Under the pieces are notes generated by a model that worked only from the letters and a program-made list of their open reading frames with translations, was not told where the DNA came from and did no database searches. Shown piece after piece: positions 1 through 5,866 of a stretch of 6,600 nt of DNA. Each line of letters opens with the position of its first letter. Positions within the stretch are counted from its first letter, which is position 1. A program made the position numbers and the translations under genes. The DNA is from an uncultured Bacteroidales bacterium (GTDB taxonomy: Bacteria; Bacteroidota; Bacteroidia; Bacteroidales; P3), in NCBI GenBank assembly GCA_947177845.1, contig CAMWVZ010000056.1, positions 1 through 6,600 of the forward strand, in the 5' to 3' direction.

Positions 1-36
1 TAACAAAACTTTAACAAAATTTAACAAACGTTAACA
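1..36. repeat. Helically phased TAAC(AAA) repeats
   Basis: Four TAAC motifs begin at 1, 12, 22 and 32, that is, every 10 to 11 bp, and the first three continue as TAACAAA. A fifth TAAC begins at 51, almost in the same phase. Spacing of one helical turn puts all copies on the same face of the DNA, which suggests an array bound by a protein, or a bent A-rich tract, just upstream of the promoter candidate at 58-65. The repeats could extend left of the window. The protein that would bind them is unknown to me; the periodicity is seen directly and the role is inferred. Confidence 0.5.
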
Positions 37-57
37 TTTTCATATTGTTATAACCCC

Positions 58-65
58 TATCTTTG
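58..65 (+). promoter_or_regulatory. Bacteroidota-type -7 box TATCTTTG
   Basis: TATCTTTG fits the TAnnTTTG -7 element used by the primary sigma factor of Bacteroidota. No good TTTG -33 element sits at the expected 19 to 21 bp upstream; only a TTTT at 37-40 is near. Transcription would start around 72 and give a leader of roughly 165 nt before the toxin start codon, running through both GCAAC-N5-GTTGC palindromes. The TAAC repeats just upstream could compensate for a weak -33 box by binding an activator. This is a motif match only. Confidence 0.4.
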
Positions 66-94
66 TCCCCGTAAATTATTTACTTTATTCAAAA

Positions 95-113
95 TGGCAA
101 CAAGTTGTTGCCA
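95..113. promoter_or_regulatory. Perfect 19-bp palindrome, candidate operator 1
   Basis: TGGCAACAAGTTGTTGCCA is a perfect inverted repeat with 9-bp arms around a single central base at 104. It lies some 20 bp downstream of the start expected from the promoter at 58-65 and ahead of a toxin-antitoxin pair. Antitoxins with an XRE helix-turn-helix commonly bind palindromes in their own promoter region, so this is a natural operator candidate. Its core, GCAAC-N5-GTTGC (97-111), recurs at 175-189. A near-zero loop makes an RNA hairpin or terminator unlikely, and no T-run follows. Confidence 0.5.
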
Positions 114-174
114 AATCAGCGAAAGATGCGATAATCTTCTATGTACCAAACGATATAGAAGAAACCAAGAGCCC

Positions 175-189
175 GCAACCCTGCGTTGC
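175..189. promoter_or_regulatory. Second GCAAC-N5-GTTGC palindrome, candidate operator 2
   Basis: The arms GCAAC (175-179) and GTTGC (185-189) are identical in sequence and spacing to the core of the palindrome at 97-111, while the central five bases differ. That pattern, with conserved arms and a free centre, is what a dimeric DNA-binding protein leaves. The two centres are 78 bp apart. This copy ends 11 bp before the -33 element of the promoter at 201-231, where a bound repressor could interfere with RNA polymerase. The binding protein is inferred to be the antitoxin encoded at 549-869. Confidence 0.45.
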
Positions 190-199
190 CTTGGGTTGA

Positions 200-215
200 G
201 TTGTATAGTTGTATA
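200..215. repeat. Tandem 8-bp duplication in promoter spacer
   Basis: GTTGTATA occurs twice back to back (200-207 and 208-215). The first copy supplies the TTG of the proposed -33 element (201-203). The second lies in the spacer before the -7 box and offers an alternative TTG (209-211) that would give a spacer of only 12 bp. It could be a chance slippage duplication or a site that tunes promoter spacing. Confidence 0.5.
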
Positions 216-231
216 ACATTTTATATTTTTG
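201..231 (+). promoter_or_regulatory. Toxin-antitoxin promoter, TTG-N20-TATTTTTG
   Basis: A TTG at 201-203 is followed after 20 bp by TATTTTTG at 224-231, matching the Bacteroidota -33/-7 pattern (TTG or TTTG, 19 to 21 bp, TAnnTTTG). Transcription would start about 238, so close to the ATG at 236 that the message would be leaderless or would begin translation at a later codon. The in-frame GTG at 251, preceded by AGGAG at 242-246, is such an alternative start. The promoter at 58-65 could serve instead and give a long leader. Confidence 0.45.
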
Positions 232-235
232 TATC

Positions 236-583
236 ATGATTAGGAGAATTGTGGCGTATGGGCGTTATTATTCCGATTTTATGCGGACGTTGTCGGAAGA
301 AGAGCAGATGAAGATACGTCGCGCCTTGGCTTTGTTTTCCAATCATGAACGTATCCCGATACACTATATCAAGTATATCCGGGAGGGCGTGTATGAGTTC
401 AGGGTGACGCATATACATAATGAATTCCGCATCTTCTTCTGTTATGACGGGGAAACGTTGGTTATCCTTTTCAATGCCATTAGGAAGAAAACGCGGAAAC
501 TGAAGAACTCCGATGTGGAGAAAGCGATAAAACTAAGGACTGAATACTATGAAAGCAAAAAGAAGTTTGGTGAAGACCGATAA
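236..583 (+). CDS. RelE/HigB-like toxin, phage Gp49 family
   Basis: A 115-residue basic protein that resembles the Gp49/HigB-like branch of the RelE superfamily, small ribonucleases that usually cut mRNA on the ribosome. Typical features are an N-terminal helical part (residues 9-35), the strand motif EFR at 54-56, the core strands with EFRIFF at 63-68 and LVILFN at 75-80, and a basic RKKTRKLK segment at 83-90 followed by a C-terminal helix. I chose the ATG at 236. A TTG at 209 would add nine hydrophobic residues lying inside the promoter, and a GTG at 251 would remove five. It is the first gene of a toxin-first pair and overlaps the antitoxin by 35 bp. Its GC content (about 44% over 241-540) is well below that of its neighbours, which suggests acquisition. 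The family assignment is firm; RNase activity is inferred from it. Confidence 0.85.
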   Translation: MIRRIVAYGRYYSDFMRTLSEEEQMKIRRALALFSNHERIPIHYIKYIREGVYEFRVTHIHNEFRIFFCYDGETLVILFNAIRKKTRKLKNSDVEKAIKLRTEYYESKKKFGEDR

Positions 584-869
584 TAAGCTCTATGATGTAA
601 GCGCGGAACTCGACCGCGTTTTGGGAGCGCCGGGAACCGACTCCCGCCGCGAGGCCGAGGATTTGGCCTGGCAGGAGTATAACGCGCAAGTGTTGCTGGA
701 TGCCCGTAAGAATGCCGGTCTGACGCAAACGGAACTTGCGGAACGCATCGGAGCGGACAAGGGCTATATCTCCCGTATCGAAAGAGGGCTCACGATGCCC
801 ACTATCCCTACTTTCTACCGCATCGTGTCCGCCTTGGGCCTTACGGTGGAACTCCACCCTGCCGGCTGA
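549..869 (+). CDS. XRE-family helix-turn-helix antitoxin (HigA-like)
   Basis: A 106-residue protein with a charged N-terminal part (1-45), probably the toxin-binding segment, and a Cro/C1-type helix-turn-helix at about 47-104. The diagnostic HTH run is LTQTELAERIGADKGYISRIERG (residues 58-80), with the recognition helix around KGYISRIE. Proteins of this type neutralise the partner toxin by direct binding and repress their own operon. The start is the ATG at 549, inside the toxin gene, with AAGGA at 535-539 as a plausible ribosome-binding site. The overlap implies translational coupling. The gene is far richer in GC (about 60%) than the overlapping toxin gene. The palindromes at 95-113 and 175-189 are its likely operators (inferred). 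Confidence 0.85.
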   Translation: MKAKRSLVKTDNKLYDVSAELDRVLGAPGTDSRREAEDLAWQEYNAQVLLDARKNAGLTQTELAERIGADKGYISRIERGLTMPTIPTFYRIVSALGLTVELHPAG

Positions 870-896
870 GGCGCCACGCCCCACGGAAATAAGCTA

Positions 897-913
897 TAAT
901 TTTGTTAAATTTG
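897..913 (+). promoter_or_regulatory. Two overlapping-type -7 boxes upstream of ftsX
   Basis: TAATTTTG (897-904) and TAAATTTG (906-913) both fit the Bacteroidota -7 consensus TAnnTTTG. The second would start transcription near 920, giving a leader of about 14 nt before the ftsX ATG at 934. Neither has a recognisable TTTG at the -33 distance, because the upstream DNA (870-890) is GC-rich. This AT-rich patch between the antitoxin stop and ftsX suggests that ftsX has its own promoter and does not depend on the toxin-antitoxin transcript. I see no terminator between the two. Confidence 0.5.
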
Positions 914-933
914 CAGACTTTGCGAATTATAAG

Positions 934-1818
934 ATGAGACAGGACGAAAACGCGAAATTTGAGAAGAAACGGATCCGCAGCGCGCACGTAACCACGGTGC
1001 TGTCGATTGCCACGGTGCTCTTTTTGTTGAGTTTGCAGGGCATCATGCTGGGCTATACCCAAAAGATTTCCAACTACGTAAAGGAAAACATCGGGTTCAC
1101 CCTCATGATCAAGGACTACACCCGCGAACAAGACATCCTCGACCTCAAGGCCATCATCGACCGCTCGCCCTACGTCAAGAGCAGCCGCTATATCAGCAAG
1201 GACGAAGCCGCCAAGGAACTCAAGGACGACCTCGGGCAAGACTTCGTGGGCTTCTTGGGCTACAACCCCCTCCTGCCCTCCATCGAAATTCATCTCAAGG
1301 CCGACTACGCCAATCAGGACAGCGTGTCCAAATTCGAGGAACAACTCACCCGCTATCACATTGTCAAGGAAATGTATTATCAACCCGACCTAATCCGTCT
1401 GGTGAACGACAACGTGGCCAAAATCAGCTTCTGGCTGAGTTTGGTGAGCCTCTTCATCCTTGTGGTGGCGATTTATTTGGTGAGCAACACCATCCGCTTG
1501 CTTATTTACTCGAAACGTTTTAATATTAACACCATGCAGCTGGTCGGCGCCAAGCCCTCTTTCATCTGCCGCCCGTTCCTCTACAAAAGTTTGGTACAAG
1601 GGCTGTTGGGCAGCTTGCTTGCCGTGGCGGGCACCACGGTGGTATGGATTTATTTCCACAGGAAACTTCCCGAAATCATCAACGCCAACGACATGGGCAT
1701 GGTGGCGGCCGTCTACGCGGTGGTGCTGGCGGTGGGCATCGCCTTCACCATGGTGTCGGCTTGGGTTTCGGTGAACAAATATCTGAGAATGCGTAATTCC
1801 GACAGAATTTATGAATAA
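934..1818 (+). CDS. ftsX: Cell division protein FtsX
   Basis: A 294-residue FtsX, the membrane subunit that pairs with the ATPase FtsE in an ABC-transporter-like complex at the division site. The complex transports nothing; it transmits a signal across the inner membrane to activate periplasmic peptidoglycan hydrolases. The layout is standard: a short basic cytoplasmic N-terminus, TM1 at about 19-41, a periplasmic domain (about 42-160), then TM2 (164-188), TM3 (218-241) and TM4 (255-280). The conserved FtsX motif MQLVGA is at 201-206 in the cytoplasmic loop. The ATG at 934 was chosen because it gives the normal FtsX N-terminus; the frame stays open upstream to 736 only as an overlap with the antitoxin gene. 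No ftsE lies in the window. The gene heads a compact block and overlaps the next gene by 8 bp. Confidence 0.93.
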   Translation: MRQDENAKFEKKRIRSAHVTTVLSIATVLFLLSLQGIMLGYTQKISNYVKENIGFTLMIKDYTREQDILDLKAIIDRSPYVKSSRYISKDEAAKELKDDLGQDFVGFLGYNPLLPSIEIHLKADYANQDSVSKFEEQLTRYHIVKEMYYQPDLIRLVNDNVAKISFWLSLVSLFILVVAIYLVSNTIRLLIYSKRFNINTMQLVGAKPSFICRPFLYKSLVQGLLGSLLAVAGTTVVWIYFHRKLPEIINANDMGMVAAVYAVVLAVGIAFTMVSAWVSVNKYLRMRNSDRIYE

Positions 1819-2059
1819 AGAAACAAAAACTCCGAATCAAAAGATGTTCGATTTCGCTTTCGGGCGGAAGAACTATATCCTGATGATTGTCGGGCTGGTG
1901 GTGTTGGCCATAGGCTACCTGCTCTTGGCCGGCGGCGGCAGCACCGATTCCGACGTGTTCAGCTACGAGCTGTTCAACACCCGTAGGCTCGTGGTCGCTC
2001 CCCTTGTGATTCTGGCGGGCTTTGTCGTGGAGATTTTCGCCATTATGTCCAAGCCATGA
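1811..2059 (+). CDS. DUF3098 family small membrane protein
   Basis: An 82-residue protein with two predicted membrane helices (about 21-40 and 59-79) joined by a short loop starting with a GGGSTDSD stretch. The N-terminus, MNKETKTPNQKMFDFAFGRK, is polar and basic and probably cytoplasmic. The length, the FAFGRKNY motif before helix 1 and the position between ftsX and uppP match the DUF3098 family of Bacteroidota, which has no known function. Its start overlaps the end of ftsX by 8 bp and its stop overlaps the uppP start in ATGA, so all three are probably translated together. Context suggests a role near FtsX or in lipid carrier recycling, but nothing in the sequence shows which. Confidence 0.85.
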   Translation: MNKETKTPNQKMFDFAFGRKNYILMIVGLVVLAIGYLLLAGGGSTDSDVFSYELFNTRRLVVAPLVILAGFVVEIFAIMSKP

Positions 2060-2832
2060 GCGCGCTCGAAGCTCTTATTCTCGGCTTGATTCAAGGCCTC
2101 ACCGAGTTTCTGCCGGTGAGCAGCAGCGGGCATCTGGAAATCGGCAAGGCGCTCTTGGGCGTGGAGGCTACCGACGACCTCCTCTTTACCGTGGTGGTGC
2201 ACGGAGCCACCGTATTGAGCACCCTCGTGGTTTTTTGGAAAGAAATCGTGAGATTGCTGAAAGGTTTGTTCCGCTTCCGGATGAACGACGAGACCGTGTA
2301 TGTGCTCAAGCTGGTGGTTTCGATGATTCCCATTCTGATTGTAGGCGTTTTCTTCAAGGACACGGTGGAAGGCTTTTTCGGCAACAGCCTTGTGTTGGTG
2401 GGCTGCATGTTGCTGCTCACCGCCCTCTTGCTCACCCTCGCCACCTACCTCGGTTCGGGGAAACACGAAATCCGCTTCCGCGATGCCTTTATCATAGGTG
2501 TGGCGCAATGCGTGGCCGTTCTGCCGGGGCTTTCGCGCAGCGGCACCACCATTGCCACGGGGCTTCTGCTGGGAAACAAGAAGGAAAGCGTGGCGCAGTT
2601 TTCGTTTCTCATGGTGCTGGTGCCTATCTTGGGCGAGAACCTTCTCACGCTGTTTTCGGGCGAGATTGGCCATTCGGCCATTCCCCTCGGCAGCTTGGCG
2701 ATAGGCTTCCTCGCCGCCTTTGTTTCCGGTTGGGCGGCCTGCCGTTTCATGCTCCGCATCGTGCGCAAGGGCAAGCTTGTCTATTTTGCCGCCTACTGCG
2801 TGGTGGTGGGTCTGTTAGCTATTTTCCTGTAA
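2056..2832 (+). CDS. uppP: Undecaprenyl-diphosphatase UppP (BacA)
   Basis: A 258-residue integral membrane enzyme that removes a phosphate from undecaprenyl diphosphate to regenerate the C55 lipid carrier used for peptidoglycan, O-antigen and other envelope polymers. It is also the classic BacA bacitracin-resistance determinant. Both signature motifs are present: the (E/Q)xxxE motif as Q13-x3-E17 followed by FLPVSSSGH with His26, and the PGxSRSxxT motif at 157-165 with the catalytic-type Arg161. Several hydrophobic helices fill the rest, and the length is near the family norm of about 260 to 275. The start overlaps the DUF3098 stop by 4 bp. A 16-bp gap with AAGGA (2831-2835) leads to the next gene. 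Confidence 0.96.
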   Translation: MSALEALILGLIQGLTEFLPVSSSGHLEIGKALLGVEATDDLLFTVVVHGATVLSTLVVFWKEIVRLLKGLFRFRMNDETVYVLKLVVSMIPILIVGVFFKDTVEGFFGNSLVLVGCMLLLTALLLTLATYLGSGKHEIRFRDAFIIGVAQCVAVLPGLSRSGTTIATGLLLGNKKESVAQFSFLMVLVPILGENLLTLFSGEIGHSAIPLGSLAIGFLAAFVSGWAACRFMLRIVRKGKLVYFAAYCVVVGLLAIFL

Positions 2833-2848
2833 GGATTTCCGAAGAGAT

Positions 2849-4795
2849 ATGAATCGTAGAACCTTCTTTCTTGCCTTGGGTCTGTGGTGCGGGATGATGC
2901 ATCTTGCACAGGCGCAGAACGTTGCCTGCACGCCCGACCCCGCCGCGCTCAAACGCGCCGAAGTGAACTATCAACGGGCGTTGGCGGCCTATCAGAACGG
3001 CTTGAGCAATCAGGCGTGGAAGTTCATCCGCATCGCGCAGAACATCGAGCCCTGCTATGCCGACCTGCATCTGCTCAAGGCCACGATATGGGAAGACGAA
3101 AAGAAACTCGACAGCGCCATAAGCGCCTATAAAAAAGCCCTTTCCATCAACCCCGACGTATACCCCAACGGCTGGTTCTTCTTGGCGCAGCTGGAAATGA
3201 ACACGGGGCGGTATGACGAAGCCGACACGCATTTTTCCCGCTTCCTCACCTATTCTTCCATAAGCGCCAAGATGCGCGAGAAGGCGGAGATGATGCGCCT
3301 GCGCAACCGCGAGACCCTCGAGACGGTGCGCCACAGCGTGCCTTTCTCGCCCGTCAATCTGGGACCGAACATCAACACGCCCTACGACGAATATATGCCC
3401 TTGGTGACCGTCGACGACAGTATGCTCATCTTTACGCGGCGCTATATGAAGGAGTATTCCGATACCAAACTCAGGAAGCTGGAGGAAGATTTCTTCATGA
3501 GCAAGCGCGACAGCACGGGGGCGTGGACGCTGGCCGTGCCGCTTCCCGGCGAGGTGAATTCGGACGACAACGAAGGCACGCAGTCCATTTCGCCCGACGG
3601 TCGCTATCTTTTCTTTGCCGGTTGCGGAAGGCCCGACGGCAGGGGCAGTTGCGACATCTATGTGTCGCGCCGCACGAAGGACGGCTGGGGACGCCCCTTC
3701 AATATCGGGGAGCCCGTCAACACCACGGCATGGGAATCGCAGCCCTGCATGTCGTCCGACGGCAAGACGCTCTATTTCACCAGCACCCGCGCGGGCGGCC
3801 ACGGCGGCAGCGACCTATGGAAGGCCGAACTCACCGACATAGGCACGTGGCGCACACCCGTCAACCTCGGCGATGTCATCAACACCCCCGGCGACGAAAG
3901 CTCGCCTTTCCTGCACCCCGACGGCAAGACCCTCTATTTCGCCTCCAACGGCCACGGCGGTTTGGGCGGAGTGGACCTGTGGGTGAGCCGTATGGACGAA
4001 CAGGGGCGCTGGAGCGTGCCGCAGAACTTGGGCTACCCTATCAACACGCATGAGGATGAATTCGCCCTCTACGTGAACGCACGCGGCGACACCGCCTACT
4101 ACTCGCGCACGGGCGAGGACGGCTACGGCAAGGCCGACATCTACGCCTTCCCCCTCTACGAACAGGCGCGTCCCGCCACGGTTTCTTTCATGCGCGGGAA
4201 TGTGTACGACGAGGAAACGGGCAAACCCTTGGCGGCTAAATTTGAATTGATTAGCTTGAAAACCAAGCAGGTGCGCATCGCATCCCAAGCCGATGCCCGC
4301 GACGGAGGCTTTTTCGTGTGCCTGCCCTGCGACGAGGCTTTCGCCCTCAACGTATCCTGCCCCGGCTACCTTTTCTATTCCGAACACATCGCCTTGGACG
4401 GCAAGCACATCAACACCCCTCTGCAAAAAGGCATCGCCTTGAAGCCCATCCGCAAAAACGCCGCCATCGTGCTCAACAACATCTTCTATAAGACCAATCA
4501 ATATACGTTGGAAGAGAGTTCGTTGGCCGAATTGGGACGGATTTTCACATTCCTTGCGCAAAACCCCACCGTGAAGGTGGAAATTGGCGGACATACCGAC
4601 GACATCGGTTCGGAAAGCTATAACAAGACCCTTTCGCAGAAGCGCGCGCAGGCCGTGGCCGACTATCTGATTAGCCAAGGCATAGACCCCGCGCGGCTTT
4701 CGGCGGTGGGCTACGGCATGGAAAAGCCCGCCGTGCCCAACGACAGCGACGAGAACCGCGCCCTCAACCGCCGCACGGAAATGAAGATTTTGTAG
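2849..4795 (+). CDS. TPR-PD40-CRD-OmpA envelope protein, PorE-like
   Basis: A 648-residue exported protein with four domains after the signal peptide. The signal peptide is residues 1-22, with a likely cut after AQA. TPR helices occupy about 32-135. A PD40/WD40-like propeller spans about 168-435, its blades marked by SPDGRYLFF (248), SSDGKTLYF (302), HPDGKTLYF (356) and by GGSDLW / GGVDLW. A carboxypeptidase-regulatory-like beta domain lies at about 446-530, and an OmpA C-terminal peptidoglycan-binding domain at about 537-648. The last has GHTDDIG (581-587) with the diaminopimelate-binding pair Asp584 and Arg599 and the NxxLSxxRAxxV motif (592-603). The protein probably anchors an outer-membrane or periplasmic complex to peptidoglycan. 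Its domain order equals that of PorE (PG1058) of the type IX secretion system, but related proteins occur in Bacteroidota outside that system, so porE is not assigned. No convincing lipobox is seen. Confidence 0.88.
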   Translation: MNRRTFFLALGLWCGMMHLAQAQNVACTPDPAALKRAEVNYQRALAAYQNGLSNQAWKFIRIAQNIEPCYADLHLLKATIWEDEKKLDSAISAYKKALSINPDVYPNGWFFLAQLEMNTGRYDEADTHFSRFLTYSSISAKMREKAEMMRLRNRETLETVRHSVPFSPVNLGPNINTPYDEYMPLVTVDDSMLIFTRRYMKEYSDTKLRKLEEDFFMSKRDSTGAWTLAVPLPGEVNSDDNEGTQSISPDGRYLFFAGCGRPDGRGSCDIYVSRRTKDGWGRPFNIGEPVNTTAWESQPCMSSDGKTLYFTSTRAGGHGGSDLWKAELTDIGTWRTPVNLGDVINTPGDESSPFLHPDGKTLYFASNGHGGLGGVDLWVSRMDEQGRWSVPQNLGYPINTHEDEFALYVNARGDTAYYSRTGEDGYGKADIYAFPLYEQARPATVSFMRGNVYDEETGKPLAAKFELISLKTKQVRIASQADARDGGFFVCLPCDEAFALNVSCPGYLFYSEHIALDGKHINTPLQKGIALKPIRKNAAIVLNNIFYKTNQYTLEESSLAELGRIFTFLAQNPTVKVEIGGHTDDIGSESYNKTLSQKRAQAVADYLISQGIDPARLSAVGYGMEKPAVPNDSDENRALNRRTEMKIL

Positions 4796-4797
4796 TC

Positions 4798-5853
4798 ATG
4801 ACAGATTTCAATCCCAACGAGGCCTGCGCGCCCAATAATCATTACTTCGGATTTCCTTATGAATATAAGGAGACCCCTCTCGTGCTGGTCTCCATGCCTT
4901 GGGATGTCACCACGTCCTACCGTGCCGGCGCCGCCCACGGCCCGCAAGCCATTCTCGACGCCTCCGTGCAGCTCGATTTCTTCGATTTCGAGATTGCAGA
5001 CGCATGGAAACTCGGCATAGGCACCTATCCGGTGGAGGAATCACGCCCCATCGCCGCCCTCTCGGCCAAGATGCGCCCCGTGGCCGAAAAGCAGATTGCC
5101 TTTTCGGAAGGCCGCCTCAAACGCTATCCCCAAGCCAAGCGCGAAGCCGACCGCCGTCTGTTGGAGGAATCGTGCCAGAGAGCCAATGCGTGGCTGGAAG
5201 CCGTCTGCGACGATATTCTGAAAGAGAACCGCCACGCCGCCGTGGTGGGCGGCGACCACAGCAGCCCCTACGGGCTTCTGAAAGCACTTTCGCGCGTGCA
5301 TGAGGCTTTCGGCATCCTGCACCTCGACGCACACGCCGACTTGCGCAAGGCCTACGAAGGTTTCACGTTCTCCCACGCCTCCATCATGTATAACGCCTTG
5401 CAGCTGAAGCAGGTGATGAAGCTTGTGCAGGTGGGAATCCGCGACGTATGCCAGGACGAACAGGACTATGCCGCCTCACAAGGCCCCCGCGTGCAACAAT
5501 TTCCCGACATCGCCCTGCACAGACGCCTCTACGAAGGCGAGACATGGCACACGCTCTGCCAAGAAATCATCACCGCCCTCCCCGAAAAAGTCTACATCAG
5601 CTTCGACATAGACGCCCTGCAACCCTCCCTCTGCCCCCACACGGGAACCCCCGTGCCCGGCGGCCTCGACTTCGCCCAAGTGCGCTACCTGCTCTCCCTG
5701 CTGCGGCAGAGCGGCAAACGCATCATCGGCTTCGACCTCTCGGAAGTGGCGCCCGCGCCCCCTCTCCCCCGTCAGCAAGCCGACGAATGGGACGGCAATG
5801 TGGGTGCCCGTGTGCTGTATATGCTCTCCAACACCCTGCTGGCCTCCCTGTAA
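4798..5853 (+). CDS. Agmatinase-family ureohydrolase
   Basis: A 351-residue member of the arginase/agmatinase/formimidoylglutamase superfamily, dimanganese enzymes that hydrolyse a guanidino or formimino group. The metal ligands are all present: His154 in GGDHS, Asp177, His179 and Asp181 in LDAHAD, and Asp270 and Asp272 in SFDID. The run SFDIDALQPSLCP followed by HTGTPVPGG (268-289), Glu316 in DLSEVAP, and a histidine after DAHAD (SHAS, His193) favour agmatinase (agmatine to putrescine plus urea, speB-like) over arginase. It is about 45 residues longer than E. coli SpeB. The extra length is a charged, probably helical stretch at about 80-140, before GGDHS. The enzyme should be cytoplasmic. 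It starts 2 bp after the OmpA-like gene, so it shares that operon although its role differs. No adjacent arginine decarboxylase is visible, so the substrate is unproven. Confidence 0.88.
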   Translation: MTDFNPNEACAPNNHYFGFPYEYKETPLVLVSMPWDVTTSYRAGAAHGPQAILDASVQLDFFDFEIADAWKLGIGTYPVEESRPIAALSAKMRPVAEKQIAFSEGRLKRYPQAKREADRRLLEESCQRANAWLEAVCDDILKENRHAAVVGGDHSSPYGLLKALSRVHEAFGILHLDAHADLRKAYEGFTFSHASIMYNALQLKQVMKLVQVGIRDVCQDEQDYAASQGPRVQQFPDIALHRRLYEGETWHTLCQEIITALPEKVYISFDIDALQPSLCPHTGTPVPGGLDFAQVRYLLSLLRQSGKRIIGFDLSEVAPAPPLPRQQADEWDGNVGARVLYMLSNTLLASL

Positions 5854-5866
5854 CGCACGCCCCGTC

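Noticed and set aside
1..36. CRISPR array or replication-origin iterons
   Set aside because: The repeat unit is about 10 bp with no spacers, and no cas, dnaA or rep gene is in the window, so a promoter-linked array is the simpler reading.
94..216. Open frame of 40 codons from the ATG at 94, in the leader of the toxin-antitoxin pair
   Set aside because: The peptide is rich in Cys and Arg with no recognisable domain, has no ribosome-binding site, and its start lies in the 19-bp palindrome. Most likely chance.
209..235. Extension of the toxin to a TTG start at 209
   Set aside because: It would add nine mostly hydrophobic residues encoded by the promoter itself; the ATG at 236 gives the usual family N-terminus.
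736..933. Upstream extension of ftsX to the ATG at 736
   Set aside because: This stretch is the antitoxin gene read in another frame; the extra residues do not look like FtsX, which starts normally at 934.
841..1383. Long open frames on the - strand opposite ftsX, uppP and the OmpA-like gene
   Set aside because: They are shadows of GC-rich coding frames; they lack recognisable domains and lie entirely opposite well-supported genes.
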